A stretch of DNA of 48,780 nucleotides from Fidelibacterota bacterium. GTDB taxonomy: Bacteria; Fidelibacterota; UBA8477; JABMPR01. A model generated the notes under the pieces. That model saw nothing but the letters and a program-made list of their open reading frames with translations, did no database searches and had not been told where the DNA came from. The DNA lies in NCBI GenBank assembly GCA_021734255.1, contig JAIPJM010000019.1, positions 1-48,780 on the forward strand, read 5' to 3'. Below are positions 34,792-44,225 of this stretch, one piece after another. Positions within the stretch are counted from its first letter, which is position 1, and each line of letters opens with the position of its first letter. A program made the translations under genes and the position numbers.

Positions 34792-36042
34792 GTGTCCTTT
34801 ATTTATAGAGACGGTCTTTTACATTGCGATGATGTAGATCTGAAAGCGATCGCCAAGGCCCATGGCACGCCGGTCTATATTTACTCAGAATCTATCCTTC
34901 GCCGTAATGCTGAGGTGCTGAAAACCAGCTTCATTGATCGTGGTTTCAAGGTGTCTTACGCCATGAAAGCCAATGCGAATCCTGCCATTCTCAAGATCTT
35001 CCGCTCCTATGGTTTAGGGGTTGATATTGTTTCTGGAGGCGAGCTGAAAATGGCTCAATATGCTGGCTATGAAGGATCTGAGATCAATTACGCCGGGGTG
35101 GGTAAAACCAGTGATGAATTAGATCTGGCCCTGGATACCGGGATAGCATACTTCAATGTGGAGAGCCTTTTTGAACTGGAAGTCCTTAACGAGCATGCCA
35201 TCAACTCCGGGAGTAAAGCAAAGGTACTGCTGCGTCTCAACCCGGATATTGATCCCCAGACCCATCCCCATATCTCAACCGGACTTAGAGAGAATAAATT
35301 CGGCATGGCAGCTGAGCAGGTCACAGATATCCTGACCAAGCATCAGAATTATGCAGGGGTAAGCTTCGAGGGTATTCACTGCCATATCGGGTCTCAGATT
35401 CTGAGATCCCAGCCATTCGATGAATTGATCGACTATTTGGTGACCTATACAGCAGAGCTCGAGAAAAGGGGTGTGGAGATCAAGCATATCGATTTCGGTG
35501 GTGGATTCGGTGTCAATTATGAGGATCCCTTCGAGGATATTCTACAGACGACACCCTACCTGAATGATTTTGCTGAGAAAGCAGCACGTGATCTGAGCAA
35601 ATACCAACTCCATATCCAACCCGGGAGGGTATTGGTAGCCAATACGTCCGTTCTGCTCACAGCAGTGTTAGGGGTTAAGGAAAATCATGGGCATCAGTTT
35701 ACTGTCATCGATGCGGCCAGTACGGAGATCATTCGACCGGCACTCTATGATGCTTATCATGCAGTCTATCCCTACCAGGAAAATATGGGTGTGCATATGA
35801 GCGACGTCGTGGGTCCTGTCTGTGAAAGCTCGGACTTCCTGGCAAAAGGTCGGCAGCTTCCGAAAGCAGTCGCTGGTGATCTGTTGGTGATCGGGTCAGC
35901 CGGTGCTTACGCCAGTTCCATGAGTTCCACCTATAATCTGCGCCCTCTCTGTCCTGAAGTTTTGGTGAAAAGTGATGGCGATGTAGCTGTTATCAAACGT
36001 CGACAGACCTTTGATGAGATGATCGACCTTTTCAAACTGTAG
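34792..36042 (+). CDS. lysA: Diaminopimelate decarboxylase
   Basis: 416 residues. The pyridoxal-phosphate lysine is K59 in VSYAMKANANPAIL, the catalytic cysteine C344 lies in GPVCESSDFLAKG, and HIDFGGGFGVNYED and FEGIHCHIGSQI are the barrel motifs. It makes L-lysine from meso-diaminopimelate in the cytoplasm, the last step of lysine synthesis. The start is GTG immediately after the gcvPB stop, with GAGATGG just upstream. Other lysine genes are not in the window. Confidence 0.97.
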   Translation: MSFIYRDGLLHCDDVDLKAIAKAHGTPVYIYSESILRRNAEVLKTSFIDRGFKVSYAMKANANPAILKIFRSYGLGVDIVSGGELKMAQYAGYEGSEINYAGVGKTSDELDLALDTGIAYFNVESLFELEVLNEHAINSGSKAKVLLRLNPDIDPQTHPHISTGLRENKFGMAAEQVTDILTKHQNYAGVSFEGIHCHIGSQILRSQPFDELIDYLVTYTAELEKRGVEIKHIDFGGGFGVNYEDPFEDILQTTPYLNDFAEKAARDLSKYQLHIQPGRVLVANTSVLLTAVLGVKENHGHQFTVIDAASTEIIRPALYDAYHAVYPYQENMGVHMSDVVGPVCESSDFLAKGRQLPKAVAGDLLVIGSAGAYASSMSSTYNLRPLCPEVLVKSDGDVAVIKRRQTFDEMIDLFKL

Positions 36043-36056
36043 TAATAGGAGAGCAT

Positions 36057-36434
36057 ATGAAGACCACGATCAGCACAGATAAAGCGCCAGCTGCGATTGG
36101 ACCCTATAATCAGGCTGTAGAGATCAACGGCCTGATCTATACTGCCGGGCAGATACCACTGGACCCCGCAACAGGGAAACTGGTTGATACCTCATTTACA
36201 GACCGGGTCCATCAGGTCATGCAGAATCTTCAGGGTATTCTTGAAGCAGCCGGATCTGATTTTTCCAAAGTGGTCAAAACAACAATATTTGTTACTGATC
36301 TTGGTCAGTATGCTGATTTGAATAGTGTTTACGCCGAGTATTTTGAACATGAAGCACCTGCCCGATCAGCCGTACAGGTGGCTGCGCTGCCTATGGGGAC
36401 CGATGTAGAGATCGAAATGGTCGCTCATAAGTAG
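36057..36434 (+). CDS. ridA: RidA-family enamine/imine deaminase
   Basis: 125 residues, full length. It opens with the family start TDKAPAAIGPYNQAVEINGL, then YTAGQIPLDPATGKL, LEAAGSDFSKVVKTTIFVTD and the final signature APARSAVQVAALPMGTDVEI, with Arg in PARSAV. RidA hydrolyses reactive 2-aminoacrylate and related enamines made by pyridoxal-phosphate enzymes. Its place right after two pyridoxal-phosphate enzymes (gcvPB, lysA) is fitting. The ATG has AGGAGAG 6 bases upstream. Confidence 0.95.
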   Translation: MKTTISTDKAPAAIGPYNQAVEINGLIYTAGQIPLDPATGKLVDTSFTDRVHQVMQNLQGILEAAGSDFSKVVKTTIFVTDLGQYADLNSVYAEYFEHEAPARSAVQVAALPMGTDVEIEMVAHK

Positions 36435-36438
36435 CTCT

Positions 36439-36870
36439 ATGTCACGCTACCTGGCAATTCTGTTCATTCTTATTGTTGGAGGCTCCAACGCTTTTGGTCA
36501 GGAGACTGATAGTGTGGAGACGAAGAGTCCTGGAAAAGCATTACTTTTTTCTATTATACCGGGTGGTGGACAAGTATATAATGAGAGCCCCATCAAGGCG
36601 GTTCTCTTTGCAGGTGCTTTCACATATTTTGCCTATGAATACCTAAGGATCGACGGCATCTATCAGGATGACCCCACCGATCAAGAGCTCCATCGTTCCA
36701 GAAACGATCAGGTCTGGTTAATGGCGCTCACCTGGGTACTCAACGTGGGTGACGCCTATGTTGAAGCGCAGCTTTGGGACTTCGAAAGCTATGAAGTTGA
36801 TGATGCGGTTTTGCAGGACACTGAACTGAAGCAAACAGAGGAAACGGACATAAAAGATGGTACAGAATAG
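36439..36870 (+). CDS. DUF5683-domain exported/membrane protein
   Basis: 143 residues. A signal peptide (AILFILIVGGSNAFGQ) is followed by the DUF5683 core GKALLFSIIPGGGQVYNESP and a hydrophobic segment (AVLFAGAFTYFAYEYL). The C-terminus is acidic. The family is typical of Bacteroidota and related FCB lineages and has no assigned function. It overlaps the next transporter gene by 14 bases. Confidence 0.8.
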   Translation: MSRYLAILFILIVGGSNAFGQETDSVETKSPGKALLFSIIPGGGQVYNESPIKAVLFAGAFTYFAYEYLRIDGIYQDDPTDQELHRSRNDQVWLMALTWVLNVGDAYVEAQLWDFESYEVDDAVLQDTELKQTEETDIKDGTE

Positions 36871-38227
36871 AGAAGTATGGGGGTCAAAATTTGGATTCAT
36901 TCTGGCAGCAGCTGGATCGGCTGTCGGTCTGGGAAACATCTGGAAATTCCCTTATATCGCTGGTGAAAATGGGGGTGCCGCATTCGTTTTTGTCTATCTC
37001 ATCTGTATTGCGATTATCGGTTTCCCTGTGCTCATCGCTGAGATCCTGATCGGTCGAACGACCCAAAAGAATCCTGTTGGTGCATTCACAGCACTCTCGC
37101 ATAATAAATTCTGGATCTCTATTGGTTTTCTGGGGGTGCTCGCTGGATTCCTGATCCTTTCCTTCTACAGTGTTATCGGTGGGTGGACCATTGGCTATGT
37201 GATCGAAACCCTAAAAGGGAGTATATCCAGTTTTAATGATCCGGCTGAAGCAGGAGAACTGTTTAACGCTCTCGTTGGAAATGTCGGCTGGAATATTGGT
37301 TTCCATACCATCTTTTTTGCTTTGGTCATGTTCATTGTGATTCGTGGTGTTCAAGGGGGTATCGAACGAGCCAGTAAGATCATGATGCCGATCCTGGTGT
37401 TCATCCTGGTGATTCTCATTATCAGGGGGGTCACCCTGAAAGGAGCATCTGCAGGTGTGATGTTTCTATGGGTGCCTGATTGGAGTAAGATCACCGCAGA
37501 ATCAATTCTCATCGCTCTGGGACACGCCTTTTTCACTCTTAGCCTGGGGATGGGAGCCATGATGACCTACGGTTCCTACATGTCGAAGAAAGACAATGTC
37601 GTGACCTCATCAGCTCAGATCGTCACACTTGATACACTCATCGCCTTGATGGCCGGTCTGGCAATATTCACGGCTGTCTTTGCGTCTGGTCTGGATCCTG
37701 CAGCCGGTCCTGGGCTTATTTTTCAGACACTACCGGCTGTATTCTCAAGCATGACCGGTGGCACATTCTTCTCATTGCTGTTTTTTCTTTTACTCGCCAT
37801 TGCAGCACTCACATCAGCCATCTCCCTGCTGGAGGTGGTAGTGGCTTATTTTGTAGACGAGCAAAAATGGAACAGAAAAGGGGCTGTCATCATTTTTGGA
37901 GGGATCACCTATCTGCTGGGTATTCCTTCAGCACTTTCATTTAACGTCATGTCTGGTGTGACCTTTTTTGATCTAAATTTCTTTGACCTTATCGATTTTA
38001 TCGCATCCAATATCCTGCTGCCCTTTGGTGGATTAATGATCGCAGTATTCGCAGGCTGGGTCTGGTCCAGGACCGAGATGATGGCAGCTGCAAAAGAGGG
38101 TGCGGAACGACTTTTCGAGACCTATCCCTGGTTTGAAGGCATCTGGTTAATGTTTTTAAAATTCATCGCACCAGTACTGATCGCCCTGGTCCTGCTGAAC
38201 AAACTGGGCTTCAGTATTACTGGCTGA
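36857..38227 (+). CDS. Sodium-dependent amino-acid-type transporter (NSS/SNF family)
   Basis: 456 residues with about 11-12 membrane helices. The first helix carries the sodium and substrate site AAAGSAVGLGNIWKFPY, followed by ENGGAAFVFVYL; TLSLGMGAMMTYGSY lies near helix 7. Bacterial members such as LeuT and TnaT take up hydrophobic amino acids with sodium. Substrate unknown, but the neighbouring amino-acid genes suggest an amino acid. The start overlaps the DUF5683 gene. It is probably the last gene of the alaS operon; no good terminator is seen in the following 158 bases. Confidence 0.93.
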   Translation: MVQNREVWGSKFGFILAAAGSAVGLGNIWKFPYIAGENGGAAFVFVYLICIAIIGFPVLIAEILIGRTTQKNPVGAFTALSHNKFWISIGFLGVLAGFLILSFYSVIGGWTIGYVIETLKGSISSFNDPAEAGELFNALVGNVGWNIGFHTIFFALVMFIVIRGVQGGIERASKIMMPILVFILVILIIRGVTLKGASAGVMFLWVPDWSKITAESILIALGHAFFTLSLGMGAMMTYGSYMSKKDNVVTSSAQIVTLDTLIALMAGLAIFTAVFASGLDPAAGPGLIFQTLPAVFSSMTGGTFFSLLFFLLLAIAALTSAISLLEVVVAYFVDEQKWNRKGAVIIFGGITYLLGIPSALSFNVMSGVTFFDLNFFDLIDFIASNILLPFGGLMIAVFAGWVWSRTEMMAAAKEGAERLFETYPWFEGIWLMFLKFIAPVLIALVLLNKLGFSITG

Positions 38228-38385
38228 AAACTGTTCGTCTGATCATCCCCATTTAACCCAGTGGGAGATCCCAACAGTTCAAAACAATATTTTAATCATT
38301 CAGATTGATTCATTGCTGAGTAATTTAGCAGGCCAAATGAATATTCTGATTTAAACAAGATCAGTTCTGATAATAGAGGTTTGAT

Positions 38386-38580
38386 ATGATCCTTGTTCAA
38401 GATAATCGATGTGATCTCTGCGGCACCTGTGTTGCAGTCTGCCCCGTGGATGCCATCGAAGTAAGAGAAGCTGATATATCGATCATTCATGATAAATGCA
38501 TCGATTGCGATATATGTATATGGGTCTGTCCCATAGATGTTCTGAGCTCAGATCAGAAAGTAGAGGTCACCAATGAGTGA
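38386..38580 (+). CDS. Two-cluster [4Fe-4S] ferredoxin
   Basis: 64 residues with two CxxCxxCxxxCP sets: CDLCGTCVAVCP and CIDCDICIWVCP, each binding a [4Fe-4S] cluster. It carries electrons in the cytoplasm. The gene overlaps the next flavoprotein gene by 8 bases, so the two are co-translated, and the ferredoxin is the likely electron donor for that enzyme. Ribosome site: AGAGG about 6 bases before the ATG. Confidence 0.93.
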   Translation: MILVQDNRCDLCGTCVAVCPVDAIEVREADISIIHDKCIDCDICIWVCPIDVLSSDQKVEVTNE

Positions 38581-39748
38581 CTATGATGTCATTGTCGTTG
38601 GGGGCGGTCCTGCAGGATCTACAGCTGCATACGAGGCTGCTTCACGGGGAGCGAAGACCATTATTCTGGAGAAAGATAGGGATATAGGCTATCCGGTACG
38701 ATGCGGTGAAGCTGTCAGTGATGCCGGTCTCAGGCAATTCCTGGAACCCCAGCCCGAATGGATAGCAGCTCATATAAACAAGATCAGCATGCGCTCCCCA
38801 GATAATACGCAGATCGCCTTCCGTTCAGATGCCGTGGGCTACGTACTCCACAGGAGGATATTTGATTACGCGCTGGCCAATCGAGCCAGTCAGGTCGGTG
38901 CTGAAGTCCAGACCCGCGCCTATGTTGATGGACTTATCATGGAAGATGATTCTGTTAAAGGTGTCGAATATCAATATATGGGTGAGAAGCGGAAGCTGAC
39001 CGCCAAGCTGGTCATCGCTGCAGATGGTGTGGAATCCAGGGTTGGTAGAATGGCAGGGATGCGAACGGCCACCAAGCTAAAAGATATGGAATCAGCCTAT
39101 CAGGCCACAGTGGGAAACATCGACGTAGACCAGGAGCTGATCGATTTTTATATCGGTACCAACTGGGCGCCAGGCGGATATCTCTGGGTCTTTCCGAAAG
39201 GCAATGGGATGGCGAATGTTGGACTTGGCGTGCTGGGAAGCCTGGCCAAGAACTATCCAAGTGCCCATGATCTGGTCCACAGCTTTTTGAAGGAGCATTA
39301 CCCGGATGCAACAATGCTGACCAGTGTCTGTGGCGGTGTCCCCATTGCCCACACACTTAAGCATATCACTGGAAACGGAATCATGTTAACAGGGGATGCT
39401 GCTCGCATGGTCCACCCGGTATCTGGTGGTGGTATAATTTCAGGTATGGTTGGGGGGCAGATAGCAGGGCAGGTGGCCGTTGAATCTGTCAATGCAGGTG
39501 ATGTCTCCAGAAAAGGCTTGGAAAGTTACCCCAAACGCTGGCGTAAGGCTGAGGGCAAGACCCATGAAGCCATTCACCGTATCTCTGAAACGATAAAGAC
39601 CATTACGGATGACGAACTGGATGCCATTGCCCACAAATTAAAGTCAGTCCCTGAAGAGGATCGCTCCATTCTGAAGGTCTTCACCACGGTGGCTGTCAAA
39701 AAGCCGAAAATTCTTCTGGACGTGACCCGTGTATTCACCGGTTTTTGA
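38573..39748 (+). CDS. Geranylgeranyl reductase-family flavoprotein
   Basis: 391 residues. The FAD-binding motif VVGGGPAGSTAAYEAASRGA is followed by PVRCGEAVSDAG, with the Cys found in this family, then LVIAADGVESRVGR, PKGNGMANVGLGV and LTGDAARMVHPVSGGGI. Such enzymes reduce isoprenoid double bonds: archaeal lipids, chlorophyll side chains, or the menaquinone tail (MenJ in mycobacteria). An overlapping ferredoxin gene supports a ferredoxin-driven reductase. The substrate cannot be read from sequence; menaquinone or a polyprenyl phosphate is inference. Confidence 0.9.
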   Translation: MSDYDVIVVGGGPAGSTAAYEAASRGAKTIILEKDRDIGYPVRCGEAVSDAGLRQFLEPQPEWIAAHINKISMRSPDNTQIAFRSDAVGYVLHRRIFDYALANRASQVGAEVQTRAYVDGLIMEDDSVKGVEYQYMGEKRKLTAKLVIAADGVESRVGRMAGMRTATKLKDMESAYQATVGNIDVDQELIDFYIGTNWAPGGYLWVFPKGNGMANVGLGVLGSLAKNYPSAHDLVHSFLKEHYPDATMLTSVCGGVPIAHTLKHITGNGIMLTGDAARMVHPVSGGGIISGMVGGQIAGQVAVESVNAGDVSRKGLESYPKRWRKAEGKTHEAIHRISETIKTITDDELDAIAHKLKSVPEEDRSILKVFTTVAVKKPKILLDVTRVFTGF

Positions 39749-39821
39749 TCCTGGGGACCGCTTAGAAAGTACAGGGAATATTGTTTCTGATTATTAATGA
39801 CCATGATAAAGGGGCAAGCTG

Positions 39822-42683
39822 ATGGCCTTTGCTGAATACATGCAGGGAATTGGCCTGGGAAGTTTTGTTTCCTTTGACCTGGAGACGACTGGACTGGATG
39901 CGAATACTGACTACATCATTGAATTTGGTGCGGTTAAAGTAGAGAATGGTGAAATCACGGAGCGTTATCAGCAATTCATTAAACCGCCGGTACGCATACC
40001 ACCTTTCATTCAAAAATTAACAGGGATAAACGACGAGACCGTGAAAGACGCGCCTGCCTTTGAAGAGGTGGTAGATGATCTCTACGATTTTCTCGGTGAC
40101 TTGCCACTGGTGGCTCATAACATCCATTTTGATCACAATTTTCTAAACACCAAGCGGGAAGCCATCGATGGCATTCCCTTGAAGAACCGGCTCTACGATA
40201 CCTTGAGTCTTTCCCGGGCGATTCGCTATGATTTCCTGAATCATAAACTGGGAACGGTTGCAGAGCAATATGGACTCTCCCACGAAGGTGCCCACCGGGC
40301 CGATTATGATGCAGATATGGTTGCGAAGATCTTCCTGATTTTGATCTCGGAGATGCATAAACTGCCGACAGATGTACTGGAAGTGCTCCATAAAGTGATG
40401 GAGGGCTCCAATCTCCCCAATGAGCATCTGTACGGAGCCATGGCAGAATGGCAGCTGTCAGGGAGAGAGATGGGCCAATTGGAATCATATCCCCATATCG
40501 ATAAACCGCAACGCCCGAATATCAGGCACTTTAGCCAAGCTGGTGATTACCCTGACCTGGACAATATTTTCAGTGCAGGAGGATTACTATCACAGACCCT
40601 GGAAGCCTACGAGCCCAGGGAAACTCAGGTCATGCTGGCCCACGATATACACAAGGCCATGCGCAACGATGAATTCCTTGTGGCCGAAGCTGGGACAGGG
40701 GTTGGGAAGAGTCTGGCGTATACCATTCCTGCCGTAATGAGTCGCTATGAGTTGAAGGAAGACGAGCCTATCCTGATCAGTTGTAATACGAAGAATCTTC
40801 AGGATCAGCTTTTCCATAAAGAAATTCCCTTCATTCAGGAGAAATTGAAGCTACCCGTGCGGGCACTGCTGCTCAAGGGTCGTAATAACTATCTCTGCAA
40901 GACCAAGTGGCAGCGATCCATGCGGGATGTCAAGTGGCGTTTCAATCGGAGAGAGAAAGAGGCGCTTCAGACCCTGGTGGTCTGGGCTCATGAGACTCAG
41001 ACCGGTGATATTGATGAGCACAACGGATTCAACACCACAGGGAATGCCCTGGTCTGGTCCAAAGTAAATAGTGAGCCGGGATTCTGTACCACAAGCATCT
41101 GTGCCCACAATGATTACTGCTATTTGGGCAAGTTGCGCCAGGAATCAGCAAAGGCCGACCTGGTGGTGGTCAATCATTCACTATTACTTGCTGATGCAGC
41201 TGCCAACCATGCCATTCTACCAGCTTATCAGCGCTTGATCGTAGATGAAGCACACTTGCTTGAGAAGACTGCCTATCAATTCTTTGCAGCCGAATTCAGC
41301 TATTGGTCCCTGCGGGTCCAGCTGGACCAGTTATTCTATAAGGCTCGGAATAAGAGCGGTCTATCCATTGAATTGCGCCATCAGATCGTACCACTGGATG
41401 AGAGTGCCAAACAATCTCTGGTGGGTCTCCTGGATCGCTTAGAAGCTGATATCTCAGATCTGGATAAGATCCTGTTGACCTTCTTCACTGAATTCAAACA
41501 GAGTAAGCAAATGGAGGTGGACAGAGCCACATTTACCTACAAAGAACTGTATACACAGGATAAGGACCTCTTCGCACCCATGAAGGGGAGTTGGTATGAA
41601 CTCATCACCTCGCTGCAGTCTCTTACCGGTCTTGTCCGAGAAGTCGAAAAGGCGTGTGACGAATTGGATATGAGTGATGACAGAGCCATGGCTGAGATCA
41701 CTTCGAGATTCCTCGCCTGGCGAGAAGCCATGTTGGGCACCATCGAGATCATGGAGGAACAGGAAAAAGCAGATGACCCGGAAATGATCTACTGGTTCGA
41801 GATCATGCCTAAGAGTGATATGATCGCTGTGAAATTTGTCCAGGTGCCCTTGGAAGTGGGCAAGCAAATGGACGCCAAGGTTTATGAAGATATGGCTTCA
41901 GCCATATTTACGTCTGGGACACTGACAGTGGACAACAGTTTTTCATATCTGACCCAACGGCTTGGTTTGCATGGTCATGACCGCTTGGAAATGAAGACCT
42001 ATCCATCACCCTTCTACTATGAGGACCAGGCACGCATTTTTGTCCCCACATTCCTGGGACTACAAACCTCAGAAAACTATACCATTGAGGTGCTGTTCCT
42101 CCTTGAGAAGATCTGGAAAACACACCCGGTGGGAACCCTGATCCTGTTTACGAGCTACACCATGCTCATGAACTGGCAGGAGGAATTAGAGGACCGCATC
42201 AAAGGCTCTGGCAGACGACTGCTGGTGCAATCCAATCGTGTGTCAAGGTTAGACCTCATTAATCAATTCAAACAGCATCCTGGCAGTATTTTGTTAGCGA
42301 CTGACAGTTTTTGGCAGGGTGTTGACATCCCAGGAGACGCGCTGCAATTACTGGTGATCGCAAAATTACCATTTTCGGTCCCATCTGACCCCATTGTGCG
42401 TGCCAATAGCATGGCACTGAAAGCGGCAGGGGAAAACGACTTTATGGGTTACACTGTTCCTGAAGCGGCCATCAAGTACAAGCAGGGCGTGGGGCGCTTG
42501 ATCCGCAGCACCAGCGATTTCGGTGCGATCATTTCACTGGACGATCGTATATTTACTAAGCGCTATGGTGATTATTTCAGGAATTCGACCCCCATCCCGC
42601 ACGTTCCGGCCAACTCTGAGAAGGAAATGGTGGAACTCGTGAGGCAATGGTATCGTTCGCATGGGCTCAAGGAAAAAAATTAA
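39822..42683 (+). CDS. dinG: DnaQ exonuclease-DinG helicase fusion
   Basis: 953 residues. Residues about 12-180 are a DEDDh 3'-5' exonuclease with D19 and E21 in SFDLETTGLD, HNIHFDHNFL and HRADYDADM. From about 250 an XPD/DinG superfamily 2 helicase follows, with Walker A AEAGTGVGKS near 288, DEAH in IVDEAHLLEK, and the final arginine motif VGRLIRSTSDFGAII. Four cysteines between Walker A and DEAH (LCKTKW, FCTTSICAHNDYC) fit the iron-sulfur cluster of XPD-type helicases. The fusion is known from Firmicutes DinG. The ATG has AAGGGG 8 bases upstream. Probably acts on damaged DNA or R-loops. Confidence 0.93.
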   Translation: MAFAEYMQGIGLGSFVSFDLETTGLDANTDYIIEFGAVKVENGEITERYQQFIKPPVRIPPFIQKLTGINDETVKDAPAFEEVVDDLYDFLGDLPLVAHNIHFDHNFLNTKREAIDGIPLKNRLYDTLSLSRAIRYDFLNHKLGTVAEQYGLSHEGAHRADYDADMVAKIFLILISEMHKLPTDVLEVLHKVMEGSNLPNEHLYGAMAEWQLSGREMGQLESYPHIDKPQRPNIRHFSQAGDYPDLDNIFSAGGLLSQTLEAYEPRETQVMLAHDIHKAMRNDEFLVAEAGTGVGKSLAYTIPAVMSRYELKEDEPILISCNTKNLQDQLFHKEIPFIQEKLKLPVRALLLKGRNNYLCKTKWQRSMRDVKWRFNRREKEALQTLVVWAHETQTGDIDEHNGFNTTGNALVWSKVNSEPGFCTTSICAHNDYCYLGKLRQESAKADLVVVNHSLLLADAAANHAILPAYQRLIVDEAHLLEKTAYQFFAAEFSYWSLRVQLDQLFYKARNKSGLSIELRHQIVPLDESAKQSLVGLLDRLEADISDLDKILLTFFTEFKQSKQMEVDRATFTYKELYTQDKDLFAPMKGSWYELITSLQSLTGLVREVEKACDELDMSDDRAMAEITSRFLAWREAMLGTIEIMEEQEKADDPEMIYWFEIMPKSDMIAVKFVQVPLEVGKQMDAKVYEDMASAIFTSGTLTVDNSFSYLTQRLGLHGHDRLEMKTYPSPFYYEDQARIFVPTFLGLQTSENYTIEVLFLLEKIWKTHPVGTLILFTSYTMLMNWQEELEDRIKGSGRRLLVQSNRVSRLDLINQFKQHPGSILLATDSFWQGVDIPGDALQLLVIAKLPFSVPSDPIVRANSMALKAAGENDFMGYTVPEAAIKYKQGVGRLIRSTSDFGAIISLDDRIFTKRYGDYFRNSTPIPHVPANSEKEMVELVRQWYRSHGLKEKN

Positions 42684-42701
42684 AGCTGTGGAGCGTGTAT
42701 C

Positions 42702-44225
42702 ATGATTCTGGATGGTAGATCCTTAAGCCTGGAAGGCATTCAGGAAGAGTTGTCAGGCCCCTCTCAACTCTCAATTGCGAAATCAGCGGTGGCGTTGGTG
42801 CAACGCTCCAGGTCCACAGTCGAACAGGTTCTGGAATCAGGTGATATCGTTTATGGCGTTAACACCGGCTTCGGGAAACTGGCCAACGAAAGAATATCGT
42901 CTGAGAATCTCCTTCAACTGCAAACCAATTTACTCAGAAGCCACGCAGCCGGGGTGGGGAATTACCTACCCGAAAGCACCGTGAGGCTCGTGCTGCTGTT
43001 GAAGATCAATAGCCTGCTAAGAGGGTATTCAGGCATTCGACTGAGCGTTATTGAATCACTTATTGATCTGTATAACAAGAATTTAATACCAGCTATTCGT
43101 GAGCGTGGCAGTGTTGGCGCCAGTGGCGATCTGGCACCCCTGGCTGATCTTGCTTTACCCCTCATCGGTGAAGGACAATTACTGACAGCTGCTGGCAAAG
43201 CTGTCCCTGCTGGTCCAGAACTTGAAAAGCAGGGTTTCGATCCAATCCAGTTAAAGGAGAAGGAGGGACTCTCGCTCATTAATGGTACCCAACTCAGTAC
43301 CGCTCTGGCGATCCAGGCTCTGCAGGATGTGAAAACACTATTCTACACGGTGTCGGCCGCTGGCGCGTTCAGCACCGAGGTTATGCTGGGAACTGATGCA
43401 GCATTCAGAGAAGAGATCCAGGTAGCTAGAAATCAGGCAGGCCAGACCCATGCCGGGAAATTGCTATACCATTTGATGCAGCAGAGTGGCTTCCGCGAAG
43501 CCCATTTGAACTGTGACAGGGTTCAGGATTTTTATAGTATTCGCTGCATGCCCCAAGTTCACGGATCCCTCTGCGATCTCATTATTTATACAGAGCAGAT
43601 CCTCATGCGTGAAGCCAACAGTACAACGGACAATCCAGTCACCCTTATCGATGAAAATATTGTTGTGTCAGGTGGCAATTTCCATGCGGCACCTATTGCC
43701 CACGTCTTGGATTTTCTAGCTATTGCCCTCACCGATGTGGCTTCCATGAGTGAACGGCGCATTGCTGCGTTTCAGGAAACATCCCAGAGTAATCTGCCCA
43801 TGTTCCTGGCCCGAGATGCAGGCTTGAACTCCGGCTTCATGATCGCCCATGTTTCTGCAGCAGCATTGGCCAGCGACAATAAGCATCTGGCACATCCGGC
43901 GTCCATAGACTCTATCCCCACCAGTGCAAACCAGGAAGATCATGTCAGTATGGCGCCCAACGCGGCCTATAAGCTTCAACAGGTTATCAGGAATACCAGT
44001 GATATTGTTGCTATCGAGTTGCTGTGTGCATGCCAGGGCCGTGATTTTAACCCAAAATATTCATTGGCTAAGAATAGCGGTGATATCTATGATCTGATCC
44101 GCCAGACCATTCCAGAATTTGAGGTAGACACCCAACTAAGTGCCTACATCACGTCCATCTCTGAGATGATATTATCTGGTGAGATCGATCGTATCGTTCA
44201 AAATAATATCCGAGAGATGAAATGA
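42702..44225 (+). CDS. hutH: Histidine ammonia-lyase
   Basis: 507 residues, full length. Residues 140-142, Ala-Ser-Gly in GSVGASGDLAPLADLALP, cyclise to the MIO electrophile, and the active-site VYGVNTGFG and NSTTDNPV are present. It converts histidine to urocanate and ammonia. No hutU, hutI or hutG is nearby, so the rest of the pathway, if present, lies elsewhere. The start follows the helicase gene by 18 bases. A tyrosine or phenylalanine ammonia-lyase cannot be fully excluded, but the general pattern fits HutH. Confidence 0.93.
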   Translation: MILDGRSLSLEGIQEELSGPSQLSIAKSAVALVQRSRSTVEQVLESGDIVYGVNTGFGKLANERISSENLLQLQTNLLRSHAAGVGNYLPESTVRLVLLLKINSLLRGYSGIRLSVIESLIDLYNKNLIPAIRERGSVGASGDLAPLADLALPLIGEGQLLTAAGKAVPAGPELEKQGFDPIQLKEKEGLSLINGTQLSTALAIQALQDVKTLFYTVSAAGAFSTEVMLGTDAAFREEIQVARNQAGQTHAGKLLYHLMQQSGFREAHLNCDRVQDFYSIRCMPQVHGSLCDLIIYTEQILMREANSTTDNPVTLIDENIVVSGGNFHAAPIAHVLDFLAIALTDVASMSERRIAAFQETSQSNLPMFLARDAGLNSGFMIAHVSAAALASDNKHLAHPASIDSIPTSANQEDHVSMAPNAAYKLQQVIRNTSDIVAIELLCACQGRDFNPKYSLAKNSGDIYDLIRQTIPEFEVDTQLSAYITSISEMILSGEIDRIVQNNIREMK

